NCBI RefSeq assembly: GCF_014385005.1
Contig: NZ_JACRSZ010000037.1
Location: 1-6,400 of the forward strand
Length of the DNA stretch: 6,400 nucleotides
From: Jingyaoa shaoxingensis
Lineage (GTDB): Bacteria > Bacillota > Clostridia > Lachnospirales > Lachnospiraceae
Reading direction: 5' to 3'
The notes beneath the pieces are model-generated. The model worked only from the letters and a program-made list of their open reading frames with translations. It had not been told where the DNA came from and made no database searches. Both the position numbers and the translations under genes were made by a program. Below, piece by piece: positions 1 through 5,492 of this stretch (its first letter is position 1; every line of letters begins with the position of its first letter).

Positions 1-8
1 TAATGCCG

Positions 9-53
9 GAGGGAGTGGATTTTCCATTCCCTTCATTGCTTTTTCATGAAGGG
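9..53. repeat. Two overlapping, mutually exclusive hairpins beside oriT
   Basis: The first hairpin pairs GGGAGTGGA (11-19) with TCCATTCCC (23-31) around a TTT loop, with one G-T wobble, and can be extended to 9-33. The second pairs CCCTTCAT (29-36) perfectly with ATGAAGGG (46-53) around a 9-nt loop. They share bases 29-33, so only one can form at a time. On the minus strand the second hairpin begins exactly at the CCC expected to become the 5' end after oriT nicking. That placement suggests single-stranded-DNA structures for relaxosome assembly or strand rejoining. The first could instead be a terminator for a gene left of the window, since a TTCATTGCTTTTT stretch follows it. Confidence 0.6.
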
Positions 54-81
54 CGCACTTATGGACAACCAGAGGTCGTCC
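46..81 (-). other. oriT: oriT core: MOB-Q type nick region with adjacent stem-loop
   Basis: On the minus strand, positions 62-50 read ATAAGTGCGCCCT. From memory this matches the nick-region core of RSF1010/R1162-like and staphylococcal pSK41/pGO1-like transfer origins, where cleavage is after GTGCG; here that would be between 54 and 53. Directly 5' on the same strand, GGACGACC (81-74) and GGTTGTCC (70-63) form an 8-bp stem with a 3-nt loop and one G-T wobble, the usual layout of inverted repeat then nick site. A MobA-type relaxase gene starts 250 bases away. Nicking here would send the sequence left of the window into the recipient first and the relaxase gene last. The sequence match is seen directly; the exact nick position and function are inferred. 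Confidence 0.82.
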
Positions 82-89
82 GTATAAGT

Positions 90-105
90 TTGCCACAGGT
101 GGCAA
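90..105. repeat. Perfect palindrome TTGCCACAGGTGGCAA next to oriT
   Basis: TTGCCAC (90-96) and GTGGCAA (99-105) are perfect inverted 7-bp arms with a 2-nt spacer. A near copy, TGCCACAGGAGGCA, recurs at 169-182 and differs at one of 14 positions. A repeated palindrome close to the nick site fits a binding site for a relaxosome accessory protein or for an autoregulator of the mob genes. No protein is identified. Confidence 0.55.
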
Positions 106-147
106 CCGGTCTGCGCTTACGCTTGCCGGGCTCGTTCCGTCGGCGGG

Positions 148-263
148 CATTTCATGCAGACCTGCTCATGCCACAGGAGGCACTCTTCGCCAGAGAGGCG
201 CATTCCATGCAGGCTGCTATGCGCAGGGCACTCTTACGCAGAGGGCGTTCTGGCAATGCTGCT
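148..263. repeat. Diverged direct repeats between oriT and the relaxase gene
   Basis: CATTTCATGCAGACCTGCT (148-166) recurs as CATTCCATGCAGGCTGCT (201-218), and each copy runs on into GGCACTCTT, at 179-187 and 227-235. A further decayed part follows, with CGCCAGAGAGGCG (188-200) resembling CGCAGAGGGCG (237-247) and GCTGCT recurring at 213-218 and 258-263. The period is about 48-53 bp. CGCC (188-191) and GGCG (197-200) can also form a small stem. The segment is GC-richer than the genes around it and no reading frame in it looks like protein. It may hold iterated protein-binding sites of an extended oriT or be a structured leader of the mob transcript. I see no convincing sigma-70 promoter in 82-330. 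Confidence 0.5.
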
Positions 264-330
264 TTTTCTAAAATCGAAAGCAATGTTGCCGGAAATCTAT
301 ACCGGATGTGCAGAAAGGAGGAATCCAGAT

Positions 331-2052
331 ATGGCGATTTTTCATTACACAATCAAAATAGTCGGACGAAGTAAAGGGAAATCTGTTATCTCCGCTTCCG
401 CATATCTCAATGGGGATGTGATGAAAAACGAGGAAACCGGGAGAATCAGTTATTACACTTCTAAAAAAGAAGTGGTCTACACCAGTCTGATGATGTGTGA
501 AAACGCACCTCCTGAATGGCAGATAGTACCAGAAGAAAATATAAAACGCTTTCAAAAATCTGTCCGCTACAAAAGGTCAGAAGATAAAGAAGCTGCTTTA
601 GAAAAATTCAAAATCACATTTCAGAAACAAAGATTATGGAATGAGGTATTGAAGATTGAAAAAAGTGCGGATGCCCAACTTGGCAGGTCATTTGAATTTG
701 CCCTCCCAAAAGAATGGAGCAGACAGGAACAGATTCAATATACATCCGACTATATCCAAAAAACATTTGTGGATAAGGGAATGTGTGCTGATTGGAGTAT
801 CCACGACAAAGGGGATGGCAACCCCCATGTCCACCTGCTTCTGACGATGCGACCTTTTAACCCGGACCATTCTTGGGGAAAGAAAGAAGTCAAGGATTGG
901 GATTTTGTCAGAGATAAAAGCGGAAATATCGTGATTGACGAATCCCACCCGGACTGGTGGCAGGATAAGAAAAACCCTGACCGTCATGGAATCCGTATCC
1001 CTGTATTAGACGAAAACGGAATCCAGAAGATTGGTGCAAGAAACCGCCTGCAATGGAAACGGGTGCTGACCGATGCTACTGGATGGAACAATCCCAAAAA
1101 TTGTGAGCTGTGGCGGAGTGAGTGGGCAAAGGTGTGTAATGAACATCTTCCTTTGCATAATCAGGTTGATCACCGTTCTTATGAAAAACAGGGAAAACTC
1201 CAGATTCCTACCATCCATGAAGGTGCTGACGCAAGAAAGATTGAACAAAAATTTCTTGCCGGGCAGGAAATAAAAGGTTCGTGGAAAGTAGCGGAAAATC
1301 AAATCATAAAACAGCAAAACACGTTATTGCAAAAGATACTGGACACCTTTGGAAAAGTATCAGGTGCATTATCATTATGGAAGGAGCGATTAAATGACAT
1401 TAGAAGAAAGCCGGGAAGTCATTCCCATGATGGAATCAATGATAAACCAGATCGAGGAACAGCAGAACCTTATGGCAGAGATGGTACAGGAATTACAGGA
1501 AAAAGACAGACAGCTTCTGTCCTTTCAGGAGCAGAACCAGAGTTTGCAGATATTAAACAGCGAGTTATCCGGACTGCTGAATCTTTTGCCAGATACAGAA
1601 GAACTGCTTTCCCAGATCGAACAGCAGAAAAACAGAATCGAACAGTTGGAAACCGAGAATCAGCAATGGCAGGAATTAACGCAGAAGCTGAACAACGAGA
1701 ACAGCTTATTGCTGAAACAGAGCAGAGAATTACTGACCTTAAACAGCAGATAGAGAAAGTGAGGGATATAGATGCGAGAATGCGTAAACTTAGAGAACGT
1801 CGGTCAAGTGGAAGAACTTCTACAGATGACAGAACAGATGCAGGACGAACTGGATCAGAAAGACCAGATGATTATGGAACTGAACAGGCAGCTAAACAGA
1901 TTGCTGACCTTGAACGAGAAATTGAACAGCGAAAACAGAGTCGAGAATATCGAAGCATTGCGGACAAGATTAAGGAAAATAGAAGAACAATTAGCCAACG
2001 AGACAGACAGCAGGAAAAGAGCCGACGCAGAAGTCGTGGCATGGAAATTTAG
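331..2052 (+). CDS. mobA: MobA/MobL family relaxase
   Basis: This 573-aa protein would nick oriT, stay covalently bound to the 5' end and pilot the strand into the recipient. The start is the ATG at 331, placed 9 nt after a strong AAAGGAGG (314-321); the frame is open further upstream but without such a site. The N-terminus MAIFHYTIKIVGRSKG is typical of the family. Tyr25, in SASAYLNG, aligns with the catalytic Tyr25 of R1162 MobA. The metal-binding histidines are His158, His166 and His168 in HDKGDGNPHVH. The relaxase domain covers roughly residues 1-250, followed by a linker and a charged, coiled-coil-prone C-terminus. From residue 355 onward the DNA also encodes two other proteins in another frame. 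Residues 360-490 are rich in Arg, Gly, Thr and Ser, as expected of a frame shifted against Glu/Gln-rich codons, but it stays open for 219 codons. The relaxase call is firm; the true C-terminal limit is less so. Confidence 0.93.
   Translation: MAIFHYTIKIVGRSKGKSVISASAYLNGDVMKNEETGRISYYTSKKEVVYTSLMMCENAPPEWQIVPEENIKRFQKSVRYKRSEDKEAALEKFKITFQKQRLWNEVLKIEKSADAQLGRSFEFALPKEWSRQEQIQYTSDYIQKTFVDKGMCADWSIHDKGDGNPHVHLLLTMRPFNPDHSWGKKEVKDWDFVRDKSGNIVIDESHPDWWQDKKNPDRHGIRIPVLDENGIQKIGARNRLQWKRVLTDATGWNNPKNCELWRSEWAKVCNEHLPLHNQVDHRSYEKQGKLQIPTIHEGADARKIEQKFLAGQEIKGSWKVAENQIIKQQNTLLQKILDTFGKVSGALSLWKERLNDIRRKPGSHSHDGINDKPDRGTAEPYGRDGTGITGKRQTASVLSGAEPEFADIKQRVIRTAESFARYRRTAFPDRTAEKQNRTVGNRESAMAGINAEAEQREQLIAETEQRITDLKQQIEKVRDIDARMRKLRERRSSGRTSTDDRTDAGRTGSERPDDYGTEQAAKQIADLEREIEQRKQSREYRSIADKIKENRRTISQRDRQQEKSRRRSRGMEI
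1381..1386 (+). promoter_or_regulatory. Internal ribosome binding site within mobA
   Basis: AAGGAG lies 7 nt before the ATG at 1394, and an in-frame TAA (1391-1393) sits immediately before that ATG. This is an efficient translation start placed inside the relaxase reading frame. It is the main evidence that the overlapping gene at 1394-1753 is translated. Confidence 0.8.
1394..1753 (+). CDS. Small coiled-coil protein overlapping the relaxase gene
   Basis: This 119-aa protein is encoded entirely inside the 3' part of the relaxase gene, in a different frame. It starts at an ATG with AAGGAG at ideal spacing and ends at TAG 1751-1753. It is rich in Glu, Gln, Leu and Asn, with heptad-like leucines almost throughout (for example MVQELQEKDRQLLSFQEQNQ). 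It has no membrane segment, signal peptide or cysteine. The N-terminal part resembles the start of the next gene product: QELQEKDRQL here and QDELDQKDQMI there, each followed by a leucine-rich run containing LNSE. The two may therefore be duplicated modules or binding partners. It may be a relaxosome accessory or scaffold protein, but I do not recognise the family. Alternatively, only one of the two frames is used here. Confidence 0.72.
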   Translation: MTLEESREVIPMMESMINQIEEQQNLMAEMVQELQEKDRQLLSFQEQNQSLQILNSELSGLLNLLPDTEELLSQIEQQKNRIEQLETENQQWQELTQKLNNENSLLLKQSRELLTLNSR

Positions 2053-2740
2053 GTATGAAAAAGCGGAACAGGCAAAACGCTATGCACAGACACACCAAAA
2101 GACAACAGAGGTAGCTGTTGAGAAAAAAGTGCCCTATGAGAAATGCGATAACTGTGACCGCACTGCTTACCAAAAAGCAAAAGAAAAATGCGATAACCGT
2201 AAAATTCAGTTAGAGAAAAAATATAAAAATATGACGGCTGGTTATGAAAGTATCCTGTTTCTGCTGGCATGGTACAGTATAGCCATTACACTATTCACTG
2301 CTATCCTTTCTCCAGTTTTCTTTAGTGACTGTATTAGCTTTTTCAGTATGTTTGCTAAAGGAATCTTAAGCCTGTTTCAAAAATTTGTTGCAGGTGCAGA
2401 TTCTTTCGGACAGTTAAGCAGTGGAATCTCAAATAGTATCATTTCAGGGATTGTGTACTGGCTGATTGTAAGTATTGTTATGGGAATTTTATTTATCATA
2501 ACGGGATTGCTGATAATCGGGACTGGCTATCAGGTGGGGAAAATCTACCGGAAATATTGCTGGGATATTATCAGCATCATGGTGGTGATAATGAGTACAG
2601 CTATCATAATCTATTTCGGAAAATGGATAAAATCAATTATTCCGATAAACCTCATTATGTTGCTACTTCTGGTACATGCGGTTTATATCGGAATCCGATG
2701 TTATGTGAAAAACTGGCGAGAAAAACGAGGATATTTTTAA
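1772..2740 (+). CDS. Coiled-coil membrane protein, MobB-like by position
   Basis: This 322-aa protein starts 18 nt after the previous stop, with GTGAGG (1759-1764) 7 nt before the ATG. Three in-frame stops between the two genes exclude a simple readthrough fusion. Residues about 10-115 are a charged coiled coil. Cys125, Cys128 and Cys140 sit in two similar short blocks (EKCDNC and EKCDN), an incomplete zinc-site pattern. Hydrophobic spans lie at about 161-184, 223-252, 265-283 and 289-310, and the tail is basic (KNWREKRGYF). Its first 281 nt overlap the relaxase gene out of frame. The inferred topology is a cytoplasmic coiled coil anchored in the membrane. By analogy with RSF1010 MobB, a membrane protein encoded across mobA, it could link the relaxosome to a coupling protein. 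It resembles hypothetical proteins often seen after clostridial MobA/MobL genes (perhaps DUF6040, from memory and unverified). Confidence 0.85.
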   Translation: MRECVNLENVGQVEELLQMTEQMQDELDQKDQMIMELNRQLNRLLTLNEKLNSENRVENIEALRTRLRKIEEQLANETDSRKRADAEVVAWKFRYEKAEQAKRYAQTHQKTTEVAVEKKVPYEKCDNCDRTAYQKAKEKCDNRKIQLEKKYKNMTAGYESILFLLAWYSIAITLFTAILSPVFFSDCISFFSMFAKGILSLFQKFVAGADSFGQLSSGISNSIISGIVYWLIVSIVMGILFIITGLLIIGTGYQVGKIYRKYCWDIISIMVVIMSTAIIIYFGKWIKSIIPINLIMLLLLVHAVYIGIRCYVKNWREKRGYF

Positions 2741-2743
2741 AGT

Positions 2744-2772
2744 AAAATGGGCAGGTAAAACTGCCTGTTTTT
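2744..2772 (+). terminator. Rho-independent terminator after the mob genes
   Basis: GGCAG (2750-2754) pairs with CTGCC (2761-2765) around GTAAAA. TGTTTTT follows, and upstream A residues can pair with the T run. It lies four bases after the stop of the membrane protein gene and so probably ends the mob transcript. Confidence 0.78.
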
Positions 2773-2832
2773 CACAAAACAAATATACTTATTTTTAGTT
2801 ATCCAGATTTTTAGAGTCTGTGAAAACTGTTC

Positions 2833-2860
2833 TTTGATTTTTAACACTATTTTTTATAAT
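2833..2860 (+). promoter_or_regulatory. Possible upstream promoter for the AraC-family gene
   Basis: A perfect TATAAT (2855-2860) follows TTTGAT/TTGATT (2833-2839) at a short 15-16 nt spacing. It lies in an AT-rich gene-free stretch. It is a second candidate start for the regulator transcript, weaker than the site at 2887-2916. Confidence 0.35.
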
Positions 2861-2886
2861 CTTCCAAATGAATCTGTTTTGATTGA

Positions 2887-2916
2887 TTGACAATTACCGA
2901 GCTATTCTAGTATATT
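2887..2916 (+). promoter_or_regulatory. Sigma-70/A type promoter for the AraC-family gene
   Basis: A perfect -35 TTGACA (2887-2892) lies 18 nt before TATATT (2911-2916). Transcription would start near 2923, leaving a leader of about 40 nt before the ATG at 2964. The rest of the gene-free stretch 2773-2963 is AT-rich, with nothing else I can identify. Confidence 0.65.
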
Positions 2917-2963
2917 TAATCCATAAAGCAGATACAAAATCGCAGATGTGCAGGTGAACAGAC

Positions 2964-3875
2964 ATGAAAAATATCCATAGCATTGAATTTTATACTGGAA
3001 GCAAGGAAGAACTGCTTCCCGGTTTTGAAAAAGATTTTCCCTATATCGCTTCAAGGGCAGAACTTGACAAGTATATCGGACATTATGTACCGTGGCACTG
3101 GCACAAGACAGTGGAACTTTTTTATATGGAAAGTGGTAGCATTGAATATGATACGCCGGGAGGAAAACTGTTGTTTCCGGCTGGAAGCGGCGGCATAGTA
3201 AATTCCAATGTACTCCATATGACAAAAGCAATATCGCAGAAAGAAAAGAATATACAGCTACTTCATATTTTCGATGTTTCCCTACTTGCCGGGGAACAGG
3301 GAAGCAGGATTGAACAAAAATATATTGCGCCTATCATAACAGCCCCACAGATTGAGGTAATTCCGCTTTTTCCAGGCAATGCAGAAGAAGAAAGGATTTT
3401 GAAACTACTTGCCGCTTCATTTCGTTTATCCAGTGATGAATTTGGATATGAAATAAAACTGCGGGAAACCCTAACAGAAATATGGCTCATGCTTTTTGAA
3501 CTATCCCGTCCTATGCGTGAAAAAAAGGGGGAACATAATAAAAGCAACGATAAAATAAAGCTGATGATGATATATATTCACGAACATTACAGAGAGAAAA
3601 TCTCTATCCCGGAACTTGCGGCAGCAGCATACCTAAGCGAAAGGGAGTGTTATAGAGTGTTCCATGACTGTCTGCACATGACACCCGTAGAGTATATAAA
3701 GGCTTACCGTCTGCAAGCTGCCTGTCAGATGCTAGCAAAGGGGCAGGAAGCAGTTACCGTTATCAGCCATGAGTGCGGTTTGGGGAGTAGCAGTTATTTT
3801 GGAAAGGTTTTTCGAGAATACACACATTGTTCACCCACAGAATATCGGAGAAAATGGCAGAATAGTGATAGATAA
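2964..3875 (+). CDS. AraC-family transcriptional regulator with cupin sensor domain
   Basis: This 303-aa DNA-binding regulator is the usual length for the family. The ATG at 2964 follows AGGTGA (2952-2957) at 6 nt. The N-terminal half looks like a cupin ligand-binding domain: PWHWHKTVELFYMESG (His45, His47, Glu51) is the typical AraC-cupin strand, and a PAGSGGIVNSNVLH turn follows. Residues about 197-299 form the double helix-turn-helix domain, with IHEHYREKISIPELAAAAYLS as the first helices and FREYTHCSPTEYRRKW as the characteristic C-terminal end. The gene sits upstream of and co-oriented with the cargo genes and has its own promoter. It probably controls them in response to a small molecule, perhaps a sugar or its derivative; that link is inference. 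Confidence 0.92.
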   Translation: MKNIHSIEFYTGSKEELLPGFEKDFPYIASRAELDKYIGHYVPWHWHKTVELFYMESGSIEYDTPGGKLLFPAGSGGIVNSNVLHMTKAISQKEKNIQLLHIFDVSLLAGEQGSRIEQKYIAPIITAPQIEVIPLFPGNAEEERILKLLAASFRLSSDEFGYEIKLRETLTEIWLMLFELSRPMREKKGEHNKSNDKIKLMMIYIHEHYREKISIPELAAAAYLSERECYRVFHDCLHMTPVEYIKAYRLQAACQMLAKGQEAVTVISHECGLGSSSYFGKVFREYTHCSPTEYRRKWQNSDR

Positions 3876-3912
3876 GGGCAGAAAAGAAATATTTTTTCTA
3901 TTCCTTTTGCAT

Positions 3913-3950
3913 TATAATGATACCTGTAAAGTAAATCCGTCATTTACAGG
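3913..3950 (+). promoter_or_regulatory. -10 box with inverted repeat running into the ribosome binding site
   Basis: A perfect TATAAT (3913-3918) has no good -35 partner at 16-18 nt, as expected of a promoter needing an activator. Just downstream, CCTGTAAA (3923-3930) and TTTACAGG (3943-3950) are perfect inverted 8-bp arms with a 12-nt loop. A competing stem can form between GTAAAT (3931-3936) and ATTTAC (3942-3947). The right arm includes the first bases of the AGGAGGTGA ribosome binding site (3948-3956) of the next gene. The element could be an operator or an RNA hairpin that limits translation. The AraC-family protein encoded upstream is a candidate regulator. Confidence 0.55.
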
Positions 3951-3963
3951 AGGTGAGTGCAAA

Positions 3964-4203
3964 GTGGTAAAACTGAACATTCTGAACATGAAAAATTTTT
4001 TAGATACGGTCAATAGCTGTTCCGGCAAAGTAAATATGCTCTGCCCGGATGGTAAAAAACAAAACATCAATGGGGAAGAAAAGATACAGGGCAGTTTGTG
4101 GCGGCAATACTCCCAAAACAAAAACTGTTTGCGGCTTGTTTTAGAAGTTCCGAATCCAACGGACTATATGAACATTGTTTCGTACTATGCCGGGGATTGC
4201 TGA
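3964..4203 (+). CDS. Small protein of unknown function (79 aa)
   Basis: The start is the GTG at 3964, placed 7 nt after a near-ideal AGGAGGTGA (3948-3956). The frame is open further upstream into the AraC gene, but that start has no support, and the internal ATG at 3988 lacks a ribosome binding site. The protein begins KLNILNMKNFLDTVNSC, contains a CPDGKK turn and ends in NPTDYMNIVSYYAGDC. It has four cysteines and no membrane segment. The compact mixed alpha/beta pattern looks like a genuine folded protein. I cannot name a function. Its place between the regulator and the HD/acetyltransferase/HAD genes suggests co-regulation with them. Confidence 0.78.
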   Translation: MVKLNILNMKNFLDTVNSCSGKVNMLCPDGKKQNINGEEKIQGSLWRQYSQNKNCLRLVLEVPNPTDYMNIVSYYAGDC

Positions 4204-4229
4204 TTTATCTGTAAATATTTCATCATAAA

Positions 4230-4265
4230 GGGGCTGGACAGTTTATCTTCCAGCCCCGCCCTTTT
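4230..4265 (+). terminator. Strong GC hairpin with weak T run; terminator or attenuator
   Basis: GGGGCTGGA (4230-4238) pairs perfectly with TCCAGCCCC (4249-4257) around a 10-nt loop. GCCC and only four T's follow, so termination may be partial. It lies between the 79-aa gene and the HD-domain gene and ends just before the next ribosome binding site (AAAGGAG, 4267-4273). It may lower expression of the downstream genes relative to the small gene, or mark the end of one unit and the start of another. I see no clear promoter in the 76-base gap. Confidence 0.55.
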
Positions 4266-4279
4266 GAAAGGAGTTAAAA

Positions 4280-4879
4280 ATGGAGTTGAACATTCAGACC
4301 GCAGAACTGGCATTAAGGGAAGCGGCAGAATCCAATCCGGGAGCATGGGCAGAACATTCCCGGTATGTAGCCGAAGCCTGTAAAAACATTGCGTCACACT
4401 GTAAAGATTTATCTTCTGAACAGGCGTATATTTTCGGGCTGTTACACGATATTGGACGTTATGCCGGAGTGAGTTCGGAAAGGCATCTGATAGACGGCTA
4501 TCGTTACTGTATGGAGCGTGGGTGGGGAAAAGCCGCACAAATATGTATATCCCACGCATTTATGATACAGGATATTGCCACATCTATCGGAGAGTTTGAT
4601 GTCAGTGATGAGGATTACCTGTTTATGAAAGAATTTGTTGCAAATGCGGTATATGATGATTATGACCGTCTTGTACAGTTATGTGACGCATTGGCTATGC
4701 CTTCGGGGTTCTGTCTTTTGGAAAAGAGATTTGTAGACGTGACAATGCGATACGGCGTTCACCCAGCGACAATAGACAGATGGAAAAAGATTTTAGAGAT
4801 TAAAGAACGGTTTGAGGATCAGATTGGCTGTTCTATCTATGCCCTGCTTCCGGGCGTTATGGAAAACAGTTTTCGTTAA
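4280..4879 (+). CDS. HD-domain metal-dependent hydrolase
   Basis: This 199-aa cytoplasmic protein is of the HD superfamily, whose members mostly hydrolyse phosphate esters of nucleotides or other metabolites. The ATG at 4280 follows AAAGGAG at 6 nt. Likely metal ligands are His26 (WAEHSRYVAEAC), the His56-Asp57 pair in GLLHDIGRYAG, His92 (ISHAF) or the nearby His69, and Asp136 (LCDALA). It has no extra RelA-like or cyclic-di-GMP GYP motif. The stop overlaps the ribosome binding site of the next gene, so the two are probably translated together. The substrate cannot be told from the sequence. Confidence 0.9.
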   Translation: MELNIQTAELALREAAESNPGAWAEHSRYVAEACKNIASHCKDLSSEQAYIFGLLHDIGRYAGVSSERHLIDGYRYCMERGWGKAAQICISHAFMIQDIATSIGEFDVSDEDYLFMKEFVANAVYDDYDRLVQLCDALAMPSGFCLLEKRFVDVTMRYGVHPATIDRWKKILEIKERFEDQIGCSIYALLPGVMENSFR

Positions 4880-4889
4880 GGGGGATATT

Positions 4890-5492
4890 GTGTATTACGA
4901 ATCCAGTGATTTTTTGGAAACAGCGGACAGCGATACGTTAAAGCAGATTGCCCGCACAAGGGAATTAACACGGAAATATTATTTTTCTGATTATAGAGAT
5001 ACAGAAAAACGCACTTCCATTCTTCGGGAGCTGTTGGGCGGAATAGGGGAAAATGTGGCAATCGACACGCCTTTTCATTGCGACTATGGAAAAAATATTT
5101 TTTTGGGAAATGATGTGATCGTCAATATGAATTGTACCTTTGTGGATAACAAAACTATCCGAATTGGCGACAGGGTATTGATTGCGTCAAATGTGCAGAT
5201 TTATACATCTTCACACCCTGTCTTACCACAGGAAAGGTTTGTGCCGGATTGGAGGGAACGTCAGACAACATTTTTTAGAACCTATGCACGTCCGATAGAA
5301 ATAGAAAGTAATGTCTGGATTGGCGGCGGCTGTATTCTTCTGCCCGGAGTCACTATAGGAAAAAACAGCGTGATAGGGGCTGGAAGTGTAGTTACCCGCC
5401 CTATCCCGCCTAATTGTGTTGCAGTAGGAAATCCATGCAGGGTGATACGTTATTTTGATACAGACAGGGAAAGGTGGCAGCATGAAGTATAA
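4890..5492 (+). CDS. LacA/Maa-type sugar O-acetyltransferase
   Basis: This 200-aa enzyme would transfer acetyl from acetyl-CoA to a hydroxyl group of a sugar or similar acceptor. The GTG at 4890 is chosen because AAGGGGG (4878-4884) lies 5 nt before it and the length then fits the family (about 185-205 aa). Residues about 1-50 resemble the N-terminal helical cap of maltose/galactoside acetyltransferases. Residues about 55-190 are a left-handed beta helix of hexapeptide repeats, including IRIGDRVLIASNVQI and WIGGGCILLPGVTIG. The likely catalytic His109 lies in YTSSHPV, and the C-terminus AVGNPCRVIR is typical. Its end overlaps the next gene by 11 nt. LacA, Maa and NodL subtypes cannot be separated here. 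Confidence 0.92.
   Translation: MYYESSDFLETADSDTLKQIARTRELTRKYYFSDYRDTEKRTSILRELLGGIGENVAIDTPFHCDYGKNIFLGNDVIVNMNCTFVDNKTIRIGDRVLIASNVQIYTSSHPVLPQERFVPDWRERQTTFFRTYARPIEIESNVWIGGGCILLPGVTIGKNSVIGAGSVVTRPIPPNCVAVGNPCRVIRYFDTDRERWQHEV

Noticed and set aside
148..263. CRISPR-like repeat array
   Set aside because: The copies are few, strongly diverged and lack unique spacers of even length; there are no cas genes.
3..374. Open frame across the left end (123 codons)
   Set aside because: It runs through the oriT, the hairpins and the direct repeats, has no ribosome binding site, is Arg/Leu-rich without protein-like patterning and overlaps the relaxase start.
1380..1400. Programmed frameshift joining the relaxase to the overlapping frame
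   Set aside because: There is no slippery heptamer, and the second frame has its own start with a strong ribosome binding site and an in-frame stop directly before it.
1751..1774. Frameshift or nonsense mutation splitting one long coiled-coil membrane gene in two
   Set aside because: Three in-frame stops and a new ribosome binding site and ATG lie between the genes, so a clean two-gene arrangement is more likely than a damaged single gene.
1991..2270. Minus-strand frames opposite the membrane-protein gene
   Set aside because: They lack ribosome binding sites and their composition is that of antisense shadows (Phe, Ser and Cys rich).
4812..4889. Upstream start for the acetyltransferase inside the HD gene
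   Set aside because: It would add 26 residues not typical of the family and has no ribosome binding site; the GTG at 4890 has one.
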